Below, in pieces: positions 24,166 to 30,933 of a stretch of 32,883 bases of DNA (the stretch's first letter is position 1; each line of letters begins with the position of its first letter). A program made the position numbers and the translations under genes. Source of the stretch: Pseudonocardia sp. (lineage in GTDB: Bacteria; Actinomycetota; Actinomycetes; Mycobacteriales; Pseudonocardiaceae); NCBI GenBank assembly GCA_016794615.1, contig JAEUJO010000190.1:1-32883 (forward strand), written 5' to 3'. The notes beneath the pieces were generated by a model, which did not search any database, had not been told where the DNA came from, and was given only the letters and a program-made list of their open reading frames with translations.

Positions 24166-24507
24166 GTGACCGGTTCCCTCCTGCACCTCATCACCGTCGC
24201 CGATTGGGCGCTCGCCCGTGCCCGCGGCGCCCTCGCCCCCACCCACGGCGACGGGTTCGTGCACCTGTCCACCCCGGAGCAGGTGCAGCTGCCGGCGAAC
24301 CGCCTGTTCGCCGGTCGCACCGACGTGCTGGTGCTCGTCGTCGACTCCACCGGGCTGGATGTCCGGTTCGAGCCCGGCCTGCCCGACGACCCGCCGGAGA
24401 TGCGGTTCCCGCACGCCTACGGCCCGGTCCCCACCTCGGCGGTCATCGCCGGGATGCCGTATCCGCCGAGGTCGGACGGCACGTTCCCGCCGCCCCCGGG
24501 GCACTGA
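24166..24507 (+). CDS. DUF952 family protein
   Basis: This is a small 113-residue cytosolic protein. It begins LLHLITVADWALARARGALAP, followed by DGFVHLSTPEQVQLPANRLFAGRTDVLVLVVD and FPHAYGPVPTSAVIAG, the hallmark blocks of DUF952. No biochemical role is established for the family. The start is the GTG at 24166. It is divergent to the GAF regulator and 125 bases upstream of mdo on the same strand, so it could share regulation with either. Confidence 0.85.
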   Translation: MTGSLLHLITVADWALARARGALAPTHGDGFVHLSTPEQVQLPANRLFAGRTDVLVLVVDSTGLDVRFEPGLPDDPPEMRFPHAYGPVPTSAVIAGMPYPPRSDGTFPPPPGH

Positions 24508-24632
24508 CCGGTGGGGCGCCACACTGCCTGAACGGAGGGTTCGGGCCCCACCCCCGCGACGGTCTTTCGCCCGATGACCCGGTCGCGGCCCTAACGTCCG
24601 CCCCGATCCACCCGTGATGCAAAGGGGCCACC
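24508..24632 (+). promoter_or_regulatory. Upstream region of the methanol dehydrogenase gene
   Basis: An inverted pair GGTGGGGC (24510-24517) and GCCCCACC (24545-24552) could end the DUF952 message or regulate mdo. An AAGGGG ribosome site precedes the ATG at 24633. I see no copy of the GTTGC repeat here. Confidence 0.35.
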
Positions 24633-25925
24633 ATGCAGGTAGACGAACTTCTCCAGCCGTTCCCGATCAAGGAGTTCCACCCGTTCCCCCGGGCGATGCT
24701 GGGGCCCGGAGCGCACGAGATGATCGGCCCGGAGGCCCTCAAGCTGGGCTTCAAGAAGACGCTCGTGATGACGTCGGGCCTGCGCGGCAGCGACATCATT
24801 CACAAGATCGTCGAGTCGATGAAGTACCACGGGCTCGAGGTCGTCCTGTACGACAAGGTCGAGTCCAACCCCAAGGACTACAACGTCATGGACGCCGTGT
24901 CGTTGTTCCAGCAGAACGGCTGCGACAGCTTCGTCTCGATCGGCGGCGGCAGCTCGCACGACGCCTGCAAGGGCGCGCGCATCTCGGTCGCGCACGACGG
25001 CCGCAACGTCAACGAGTTCGAGGGCTTCAACAAGAGCGAGAACCCGAAGAACCCGCCGCACATCGCCGTCTCCACCACCGCCGGTACCGGCTCGGAGACC
25101 TCCTGGGCCTACGTCATCACCGACACGACGACCGACCCGGACAACCCGCACAAGTACGTCGCCTTCGACGACGCCTCGGTCGCGACCCTGGCGATCGACG
25201 ACCCGGTGCTGTTCTACAGCTGCCCGCTCGACTACACCGCGCAGTGCGGGTTCGACGTGCTCGCGCACGCCTCCGAGCCCTACGTCTCGCGGCTGAACTT
25301 CCCGCCGTCGCTCGGCAACGCCCTCTACGCGATCAAGCTGACCAGCGAGAGCCTGCGCGAGGCCGTCTGGAACGGGACCTCGCTGGCCGGCCGCGAGGGC
25401 ATGATGTACGCGCAGTACATCGCCGCGCAGGCGTTCAACTCCGGCGGCCTGGGGATCATCCACTCGATCTCGCACGCGGTGAGCGCCTTCTACGACACCC
25501 ACCACGGCCTGAACAACGCCATCGCGCTGCCGCGTGTGTGGGCGTTCAACATGCCGGTGGCCTACCAGCGGTTCGCCGACATCGCCGACGTGATGGGCAT
25601 CGACACCCACGGCATGACCAAGGTGCAGGCCGCCGAGGCCGCGCTGGCCGCGGCCATCCGGCTGCTGCGCGACGTGGGTATCCCGGAGCGGTTCATCGAC
25701 GTCAAGCAGGACAGCTACTCGAAGAACCGGCTCGGCCAGGGTCCGACGAGGTTCTACGAGAACGCACCGGAGATCATCGGCGACGCGGCGGACGTCGACC
25801 GCATCACCAACCACGTCCTCGGCGACGCCTGCACGCCCGGCAACGCCAAGGAGTGCACGTTCGAGACCGTCCGGCCGGTCGTGGATCACTGCATCAACGG
25901 CGACCTGGACGATCTGCTGTCCTGA
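24633..25925 (+). CDS. mdo: NDMA-dependent methanol dehydrogenase (mycofactocin-dependent alcohol dehydrogenase, Mdo/Mno/ThcE type)
   Basis: This is a group III alcohol dehydrogenase of 430 residues. Enzymes of this type oxidise methanol and other primary alcohols with tightly bound NAD that does not exchange. They are assayed with the dye NDMA, and mycofactocin is thought to be the physiological acceptor. The N-terminus (QPFPIKEFHPFPRAMLGPGAHEMIGPEALKLG) and high overall similarity to Amycolatopsis and Rhodococcus Mdo/ThcE proteins are recognisable. The nucleotide motif SIGGGSSHDACKGA and the metal ligands Asp208, His212, His277 and His291 (in GFDVLAHASEP and HSISHAVSAFYDTHHG) are intact, in contrast to the broken homologue at 21514. 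MoxR, VWA and MftM-like genes follow in the same direction. Confidence 0.92.
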   Translation: MQVDELLQPFPIKEFHPFPRAMLGPGAHEMIGPEALKLGFKKTLVMTSGLRGSDIIHKIVESMKYHGLEVVLYDKVESNPKDYNVMDAVSLFQQNGCDSFVSIGGGSSHDACKGARISVAHDGRNVNEFEGFNKSENPKNPPHIAVSTTAGTGSETSWAYVITDTTTDPDNPHKYVAFDDASVATLAIDDPVLFYSCPLDYTAQCGFDVLAHASEPYVSRLNFPPSLGNALYAIKLTSESLREAVWNGTSLAGREGMMYAQYIAAQAFNSGGLGIIHSISHAVSAFYDTHHGLNNAIALPRVWAFNMPVAYQRFADIADVMGIDTHGMTKVQAAEAALAAAIRLLRDVGIPERFIDVKQDSYSKNRLGQGPTRFYENAPEIIGDAADVDRITNHVLGDACTPGNAKECTFETVRPVVDHCINGDLDDLLS

Positions 25926-25934
25926 GCCCTGCCG

Positions 25935-25951
25935 TCCCGGCTGCCGGGACG
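25935..25951 (+). terminator. Hairpin after mdo
   Basis: GTCCCGG-CTG-CCGGGAC is a perfect seven-base stem with a three-base loop, 10 bases after the mdo stop. No U-tract follows. It may separate mdo from moxR or stabilise the mdo message. Confidence 0.5.
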
Positions 25952-25988
25952 TACCGTCGAGGGGGCGCCGCGTCGGCCGGTGCCCCCT

Positions 25989-26002
25989 CGCTCGATCGAG
26001 CG
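25989..26002. promoter_or_regulatory. 14-bp palindrome upstream of the moxR-type gene
   Basis: CGCTCGATCGAGCG is a perfect palindrome 20 bases before the ATG at 26023. It could be an operator or part of a second promoter region inside the mdo cluster. Confidence 0.4.
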
Positions 26003-26022
26003 TCAGTGAGGATCGGAGCACC

Positions 26023-27264
26023 ATGACCCAGTCGGTCCCAGCCCCCGGACACGGGTCCCCCTTCACGGCCGTCGACGAGGTCGCCGGCGCGCTGGGGGCC
26101 CACGGCTACATCGCCGACACGCGCCTGGCGACCACCGTCTTCCTCGTGACCCGGCTCGACAAGCCGCTGCTCATCGAGGGTCCCGCGGGCGTCGGCAAGA
26201 CGGAGCTGGCGAAGGCGCTGGCCGCCGTCACAGGGCGGCGGCTCCTGCGGCTGCAGTGCTACGAGGGCCAGGACGAGACCAAGGCCCTCTACGAGTGGGA
26301 CTACGGCAAGCAGCTGCTCTACACCCAGATCCTCCGCGAGAAGATCGGCCAGGTCGTCGCGGACGCGCCCGACCTGAACTCGGCCGTGGAGCGGATCGGC
26401 GCGCAGGAGAGTGTGTTCTTCTCCGAGCGGTTCCTCGCGTCGCGGCCGCTGCTGGAGGCCGTGCGGTCGGAGGAGCCCACGGTGCTGCTGATCGACGAGG
26501 TGGATCGCGCCGACGAGGCGCTGGAGGCTGTGCTGCTGGAGACCCTGGCCGAGTACCAGGTGTCGGTGCCGGAGGTGGGTACGTTTCACGCGAGACAACC
26601 GCCGTACGTGATCCTCACCAGCAACAACACCCGTGACCTCTCGGCCGCGCTCAAGCGGCGCTGCCTGCACCTGTTCCTCGACTACCCGACGGCGCAGCGC
26701 GAGCTGGAGATCGTGCGGTCCAAGAACACCGGGCTGCCCGACGCGCTGGCGGCGCAGCTGGTGGAGATCGTGCGCGGGATCCGGGAGCTGGAGCTGCGCA
26801 AGTCACCGTCGATCTCCGAGACGATCGACTGGGCGCGCACGCTGGCGGTGCTCGGCGTCGAGGAGCTGACGGCGTCCGTGCTGGCGGACACCGCGGCGGT
26901 GGTCGTCAAGTACGACCGCGATGTCCGGCGCACGCTCGAGGCGCTGCCCCGGCTCGTCGACCCGAACGCAACGGTGCCGGAGCACGGCCACGGTCACGGT
27001 CACGGCCACGGCCACGGGCACGACGACGACCGGCACCACGATCCCGTGGACCCCGCGGTGGACAGCCAGGACGAGGATTGGGGCGAGATCGACGGTCGCG
27101 CGATCCGCGCGGCGCGGGACACCGCGGGCCGCCACGACGCCGGCTACTACCGGACCCGCGACTCGGTACAGCCCGAGCGGCCGACGACGCCGAAGCCGAA
27201 GGTGTCGGCGGACCGCGGCACTCGCAGCTTCGGCGCGGGCCTGGGCCGCAAGCGCGCGCTGTGA
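26023..27264 (+). CDS. MoxR-family AAA+ ATPase with His-rich segment (CoxD/NorQ-like)
   Basis: The 413-residue protein is a MoxR-type AAA+ ATPase, which works with a VWA partner as a chaperone that activates or inserts metals into enzymes. Walker A is GPAGVGKT (residues 53-60), Walker B LLIDEVDRA (Asp158, Glu159) and sensor 1 LTSNNTRDLSAALKRRC. After the core there is a histidine tract (His at 321, 323 to 333 in alternation with Gly, then 338 and 339) and a disordered, charged tail of about 70 residues. The GHGHGH run suggests transition-metal binding. The paired VWA gene follows after 91 bases, of which 57 are a palindromic repeat. Confidence 0.9.
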   Translation: MTQSVPAPGHGSPFTAVDEVAGALGAHGYIADTRLATTVFLVTRLDKPLLIEGPAGVGKTELAKALAAVTGRRLLRLQCYEGQDETKALYEWDYGKQLLYTQILREKIGQVVADAPDLNSAVERIGAQESVFFSERFLASRPLLEAVRSEEPTVLLIDEVDRADEALEAVLLETLAEYQVSVPEVGTFHARQPPYVILTSNNTRDLSAALKRRCLHLFLDYPTAQRELEIVRSKNTGLPDALAAQLVEIVRGIRELELRKSPSISETIDWARTLAVLGVEELTASVLADTAAVVVKYDRDVRRTLEALPRLVDPNATVPEHGHGHGHGHGHGHDDDRHHDPVDPAVDSQDEDWGEIDGRAIRAARDTAGRHDAGYYRTRDSVQPERPTTPKPKVSADRGTRSFGAGLGRKRAL

Positions 27265-27275
27265 GGCCCGCCCGT

Positions 27276-27332
27276 ATGCAGCGAAAGCGGCGTTGGGTGC
27301 ACTCAACGCAGCGAACGCCGCTTTCGCTGCAT
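27276..27332. repeat. 57-bp palindromic repeat, copy B
   Basis: A perfect 19-base arm ATGCAGCGAAAGCGGCGTT, a 19-base centre and the exact inverse arm make up the unit. The centre is the exact reverse complement of that of copy C at 28919. It sits between the MoxR and VWA genes. Confidence 0.95.
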
Positions 27333-27355
27333 CGAGGGACCCCCGGGGAGGGCTG

Positions 27356-28891
27356 ATGGAGAACGCGCTGCACCGGTTCGTGCGGTTGTTGCGGCTGCGC
27401 CAGGTCCGGATCTCGATCCCCGAGGCCCTCGACGCCATGGCCTGCGCCCGCGAGCCGGGGATGCTCGCCGACAAGGCCCACCTCAAGGCCGCCCTGCGGG
27501 TCGCACTGATCAAGGACCGGCGCGACGAGGAGATCTTCGACGAGATCTTCGACAGATTCTTCGCGTTGGTGAAGGTCGGGCCGACGGAGACCGGACACGG
27601 CCACGGGCACGGCCACGAGGATCTGTCCGACACCGGCGCGCTCGAGGACTTCACACTGTCCGAGGAGCCGAGCGAGACCCCGCAGCAAGGGCACAGCCAC
27701 GGCAAGCCGGTCGACATCCGCGACTACTTCAACCCCGAGGACCTCGCCCAGCAGTACAACCTCCACCAGGAGGCCAACAAGATCGACCTGGCCGCGATGA
27801 CCGAGGAGATCGTGCTCTCGAAGGACAACCAGGGCATCGGCTCGGGCCGTGACTCCAACCGCGTCCAGATCGAGACCGACCGGCTCTCCGGCGCGGGCTC
27901 TCCGGGCCAGATCTCCCAGCAGCAGGGCACGAAGGTCGACGCCGACCTGTCGGTCGCCGAGCAGGAGGCGCTGCTCGGCTGGCTGAACGACGTGGAGGTC
28001 GAGGTCGGCGCCGAGGGGACCGAGGACGACGCCGCCGCGCTGCGGCGCAGGCTCACCGGCGTCCTCGCCGGGCTGCCCGAGGCGATCAAGCGCCACCTGG
28101 AGGCGCTGCTCGCGCTGGAGCAGCGGGTCGTCGAGTCGAACGAGCGGGCCGTCGCGGAGGTCGACCGGGTCGGAGAGCACGAGCGGATGGAGCTGGAGGA
28201 GTCGCTGCGCCGCCTCGCCCACTCGCTGCACGGCGGGCTCACGCACAAGCGCCGCGTCGCCGCGTCCGGGCGGATCGACTCCGGCCGCACCATGCGCCGC
28301 AACATGCGCTTCGACGGCGTCCCGTTCTCGCCGGTCACGGTCCGCCGAGCCGAGGACAAGCCGCGGCTGGTCGTGCTCACGGACGTCTCACTGTCGGTGC
28401 GGGCGACGGCGCGGTTCACCCTGCACCTGGTCCACGGCCTGCAGAACCTGTTCGGCCAGGTCCGCACGTTCGCGTTCGTCGCGGAGCTGGTGGAGATCAC
28501 CGACCTGTTCGAGGACCATCCCGTCGAACACGCGCTGGGGTTGGTGTTCGGCGGGGACGTGCTCGACGTGGACGCGAACTCCGACTACGGCGCGGCGTTC
28601 GGGGCCTTCCACGCGGACTTCTCCTCGGCCGTCACCCGGCGCACGACAGTGCTGGTCCTCGGCGATGGGCGCGGGAACGGCAACGACCCGAACCTCCGCG
28701 CCTTCGAGGAGATCACCCGGCGGGCCCGGGAGACGATCTGGCTCACACCCGAACCGCGGTACTCGTGGGGCCTGGGCGCCTGCGACCTGCCCGCGTACGC
28801 GGAGTACTGCAGCCGGGTGCGCGTGGTGCGGGACCTGACGGGCCTGGAGAGCGCGGCGACGGACTTCGCGGCGGAGCTGGTCGGCCGGTGA
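27356..28891 (+). CDS. CoxE-like VWA-domain protein with His-rich segments
   Basis: The 511-residue protein is the expected partner of the MoxR ATPase. The N-terminus (HRFVRLLRLRQVRISIPEALDAM) and the C-terminal VWA domain with a metal-ion-dependent adhesion site (DVSLS, Asp343, Ser345, Ser347) identify the CoxE-like group. Known pairs of this kind (CoxD/CoxE, NorQ/NorD, CbbQ/CbbO) activate metalloenzymes. Short His runs occur at 81-87 (HGHGHGH) and 113-115, so both partners carry them. The ATG at 27356 follows a GGGAGGG site. Its stop overlaps a GTG of the next gene (GTGA). It lies between two mirror-image copies of the 57-bp repeat. Confidence 0.88.
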   Translation: MENALHRFVRLLRLRQVRISIPEALDAMACAREPGMLADKAHLKAALRVALIKDRRDEEIFDEIFDRFFALVKVGPTETGHGHGHGHEDLSDTGALEDFTLSEEPSETPQQGHSHGKPVDIRDYFNPEDLAQQYNLHQEANKIDLAAMTEEIVLSKDNQGIGSGRDSNRVQIETDRLSGAGSPGQISQQQGTKVDADLSVAEQEALLGWLNDVEVEVGAEGTEDDAAALRRRLTGVLAGLPEAIKRHLEALLALEQRVVESNERAVAEVDRVGEHERMELEESLRRLAHSLHGGLTHKRRVAASGRIDSGRTMRRNMRFDGVPFSPVTVRRAEDKPRLVVLTDVSLSVRATARFTLHLVHGLQNLFGQVRTFAFVAELVEITDLFEDHPVEHALGLVFGGDVLDVDANSDYGAAFGAFHADFSSAVTRRTTVLVLGDGRGNGNDPNLRAFEEITRRARETIWLTPEPRYSWGLGACDLPAYAEYCSRVRVVRDLTGLESAATDFAAELVGR

Positions 28892-29718
28892 GCCGGCCGA
28901 CCAGTTCCGCCGCCATCGATGTAGCGAAAGCGGCGTTCGCTGCGTTGAGTGCACCCAACGCCGCTTTCGCTACATCCGCGCGGCCGCGGCTGACCGTCGA
29001 CGCCGACGGGCGGGTGAGGCACGACATCCGCCCCCACGCGCTCAGCAACGACCTCGCCGGCTGGATCGCCGACGACCTCGTCGCCCCCGGCCTCCTCGAC
29101 CCCGCCGGCTTCGAGGAGGTGTTCGTGGCGGTCGTGCAGGACGTCGATCCCGCCTGGACGGCCTTCTACCGCAACACATTGCGCGCTCTGGCGAACGGCG
29201 GGGATCCCGGCGGGACGAACGCCGGCATGGCGCCGGTGCACGACCGGGCCGCCGCACTCGCCGTCGGCCCGCACGTCGTCGAGCTGGGCTGCTGCTTCGG
29301 CTTCCTGTCGCTCCGGCTCGCCACCGAGGGCCACGAGGTGACGGCCGTCGACCTCGCGCCCGGCACCGCGCGCCTGCTCGGCAACATGTCGACGGCGCTG
29401 GGCACGCCGGTGACGACCCTCGCGGGCAACGCGCTGGCCGTTCCCCTGCAGGACGCATCGGCCGACACCGTCTTCGCCGTGCACCTGCTCGAACACCTAC
29501 CCCGCGGCATGGACACCATCGCGCTGGCCGAGATGCTGCGGGTCGCCCGCCGCCGGGCCGTGATCGCAGTCCCGTTCGAGGACGAACCCACCCCGGCCTG
29601 GGGGCACGTCCGGACCTTCGACCTCGATGACCTACACGCGCTCGGCGCCGCGACCGGCCTGCCCTACTCGGTCGAGGAGCACCACGGCGGCTGGCTGGTG
29701 ATCGACCAGCGATCGTGA
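28888..29718 (+). CDS. mftM: SAM-dependent methyltransferase, probable mycofactocin oligosaccharide methyltransferase MftM
   Basis: This is a class I methyltransferase with motif I VVELGCCFGFLSLRLA (Glu132-Leu139 and on). Later segments VPLQDASADTVFAVHLLEHLPRG, AVPFEDEPTPAWGHVRTFDLDDL and VEEHHGGWLV resemble MftM, which methylates a glucose of the MFT oligosaccharide. I am recalling that family from memory, so the name is likely but unproven; the mdo neighbourhood supports it. The GTG at 28888 overlaps the VWA stop, but residues about 11-30 are encoded by the 57-bp repeat, so the true start could be the GTG at 29014. Confidence 0.72.
   Translation: MSRPTSSAAIDVAKAAFAALSAPNAAFATSARPRLTVDADGRVRHDIRPHALSNDLAGWIADDLVAPGLLDPAGFEEVFVAVVQDVDPAWTAFYRNTLRALANGGDPGGTNAGMAPVHDRAAALAVGPHVVELGCCFGFLSLRLATEGHEVTAVDLAPGTARLLGNMSTALGTPVTTLAGNALAVPLQDASADTVFAVHLLEHLPRGMDTIALAEMLRVARRRAVIAVPFEDEPTPAWGHVRTFDLDDLHALGAATGLPYSVEEHHGGWLVIDQRS
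28919..28975. repeat. 57-bp palindromic repeat, copy C
   Basis: Perfect 19-base arms (ATGTAGCGAAAGCGGCGTT and its inverse) enclose a 19-base centre. Compared with copy B, base 4 changed C to T with the matching change in the other arm (G to A), preserving the stem. It lies in the 5' part of the methyltransferase frame. Confidence 0.95.
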
Positions 29719-29752
29719 CGAAGAGCAGGAAGGAGACGTCGCCGAGCCCCGC

Positions 29753-30349
29753 TCACCGCCGCAGGCCGGCCCGGTCCCGCTGCGCCGTCAGGCCCGTCCA
29801 GGCCAGCGCGAGCCACGCCGCGACCGCCACCACGCTCTCGACCCACGTCGTCGGCGCGCGCAGGAACCCGAGGAACGTCGGCCCCAGCTCCACCACGCCG
29901 CGGACGACCAGCCCGGCGCCTGCGACGGCGGTGAGCACCCGCAGCAGCCGGTCCTGGAGCACGTGCACCGCGGCCCCGCACAGCACGGCTCCGGCCAGGA
30001 TCAGCAGGGTCCCGAGCGCGGGCGACGGGTACGCCGCGGGCGGCAGGGCGCGGAACGCGCTGCCCACGGCCACCCCACCGGCCAGCGCGCCGAGGACGAA
30101 CGACGCGAGACCCACGGCCACCCGCACCAGCAGCACGGCGCCGACCGCCGCGGCCACACCGACGATCAGCGCGAGCACCGGCCCCGCGCCCAGCACGAGC
30201 GCGAGGCCGCTGCCCAGGCCGAGGCCGACGCAGGCCGCGGCGAGCTTCACCGACCGGACGCCCGTGAAGCACAGCAGGACGCCCGCGAGAAGCACGACGA
30301 CCCCGAGTGTCGCGGAGACGGCCTCGGGCTCGGCGGGAACGGGTGACAT
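29753..30349 (-). CDS. Multi-pass membrane protein (TM7S3/TM198-like)
   Basis: The 198-residue protein has about six or seven hydrophobic helices. Gly-rich runs (AAACVGLGLGSGLALVLGAGPVLALIVGVAAAVGAVLLVRVAVGLASFVLGALAGGVAVG) are like those of the TM7S3/TM198-like (DUF4203-type) family. No catalytic or binding residues stand out, and a function is not assigned. It converges with the methyltransferase gene (34 bases apart) and is divergent from the next small membrane protein. Confidence 0.65.
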   Translation of the reverse strand: MSPVPAEPEAVSATLGVVVLLAGVLLCFTGVRSVKLAAACVGLGLGSGLALVLGAGPVLALIVGVAAAVGAVLLVRVAVGLASFVLGALAGGVAVGSAFRALPPAAYPSPALGTLLILAGAVLCGAAVHVLQDRLLRVLTAVAGAGLVVRGVVELGPTFLGFLRAPTTWVESVVAVAAWLALAWTGLTAQRDRAGLRR

Positions 30350-30483
30350 CCGACCTCCTCGGTAGGGCCGCCCCCACAGTGGCAGACGGGACCGTCAGAA
30401 CTCCACCAGGTGGTCGCGCGGGATCGGGCGGATCATGCGATGCCCCCGACCCGGCACCACCCCCACGCCCGGAGCGTGACCGA

Positions 30484-30489
30484 TACGGT
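30484..30489 (+). promoter_or_regulatory. Candidate -10 for a leaderless transcript
   Basis: TACGGT ends six bases before the GTG at 30496, the same spacing as at moaA. No ribosome site is seen. No clear -35 box is present. Confidence 0.4.
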
Positions 30490-30495
30490 GCTCGC

Positions 30496-30930
30496 GTGTC
30501 CGAGCAGGAGGGGGGAGCTGAGGCGGTCGAGCCACACCTCGCCGCGGCCATCGTCGACGTCTTCGTCTACGTGGTCGTCCTCAACCTGTTCGTCGAGTAC
30601 CTGCCCGCCGTCATCAGCGAGACCTTCACCCTCTCGCTGCTGACCGCGCTGCTGCTCAAGGGCGTCCTCGAGGTCGTCCTCGTCGCCAAGAAGCGGGTGG
30701 TGACGAGGTTTCGCCAGGCCGCCACTCCCGCCGGCAAGGTGGTGGCGGCGGTCCTGGTCTGGGCGGTCCTGTTCGGCAGCAAGTTCCTCGTGCTGGAGTC
30801 CGTCGCGCTCGTCTTCGGCCCACGGGTGAGCCTCGGTGGCTTCTTCTCGGTGACGGCGCTCATCGTGATCCTGATGCTGTCCCGGGCCGGGGTCCGCCAG
30901 CTGCTCGAGAGCAGCGGATCCCGGGCGTAG
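30496..30930 (+). CDS. Small membrane protein of unknown function
   Basis: This 144-residue protein has three to four hydrophobic helices (AAIVDVFVYVVVLNLFVEYL, LSLLTALLLKGVLEVVLVA, VVAAVLVWAVLFGSKFLVLESVALVF, FFSVTALIVILMLS) and a basic loop KKRVVTRFRQA between the second and third. I do not recognise the family. The GTG at 30496 fits a leaderless transcript. It is convergent with the Vps62-like gene, with 3 bases between their stops. Confidence 0.65.
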   Translation: MSEQEGGAEAVEPHLAAAIVDVFVYVVVLNLFVEYLPAVISETFTLSLLTALLLKGVLEVVLVAKKRVVTRFRQAATPAGKVVAAVLVWAVLFGSKFLVLESVALVFGPRVSLGGFFSVTALIVILMLSRAGVRQLLESSGSRA

Positions 30931-30933
30931 ACC

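Noticed and set aside
27276..28975. Insertion sequence around the VWA gene
   Set aside because: There is no transposase, and the VWA gene belongs functionally with the adjacent MoxR gene, so it is not an obvious foreign cargo.
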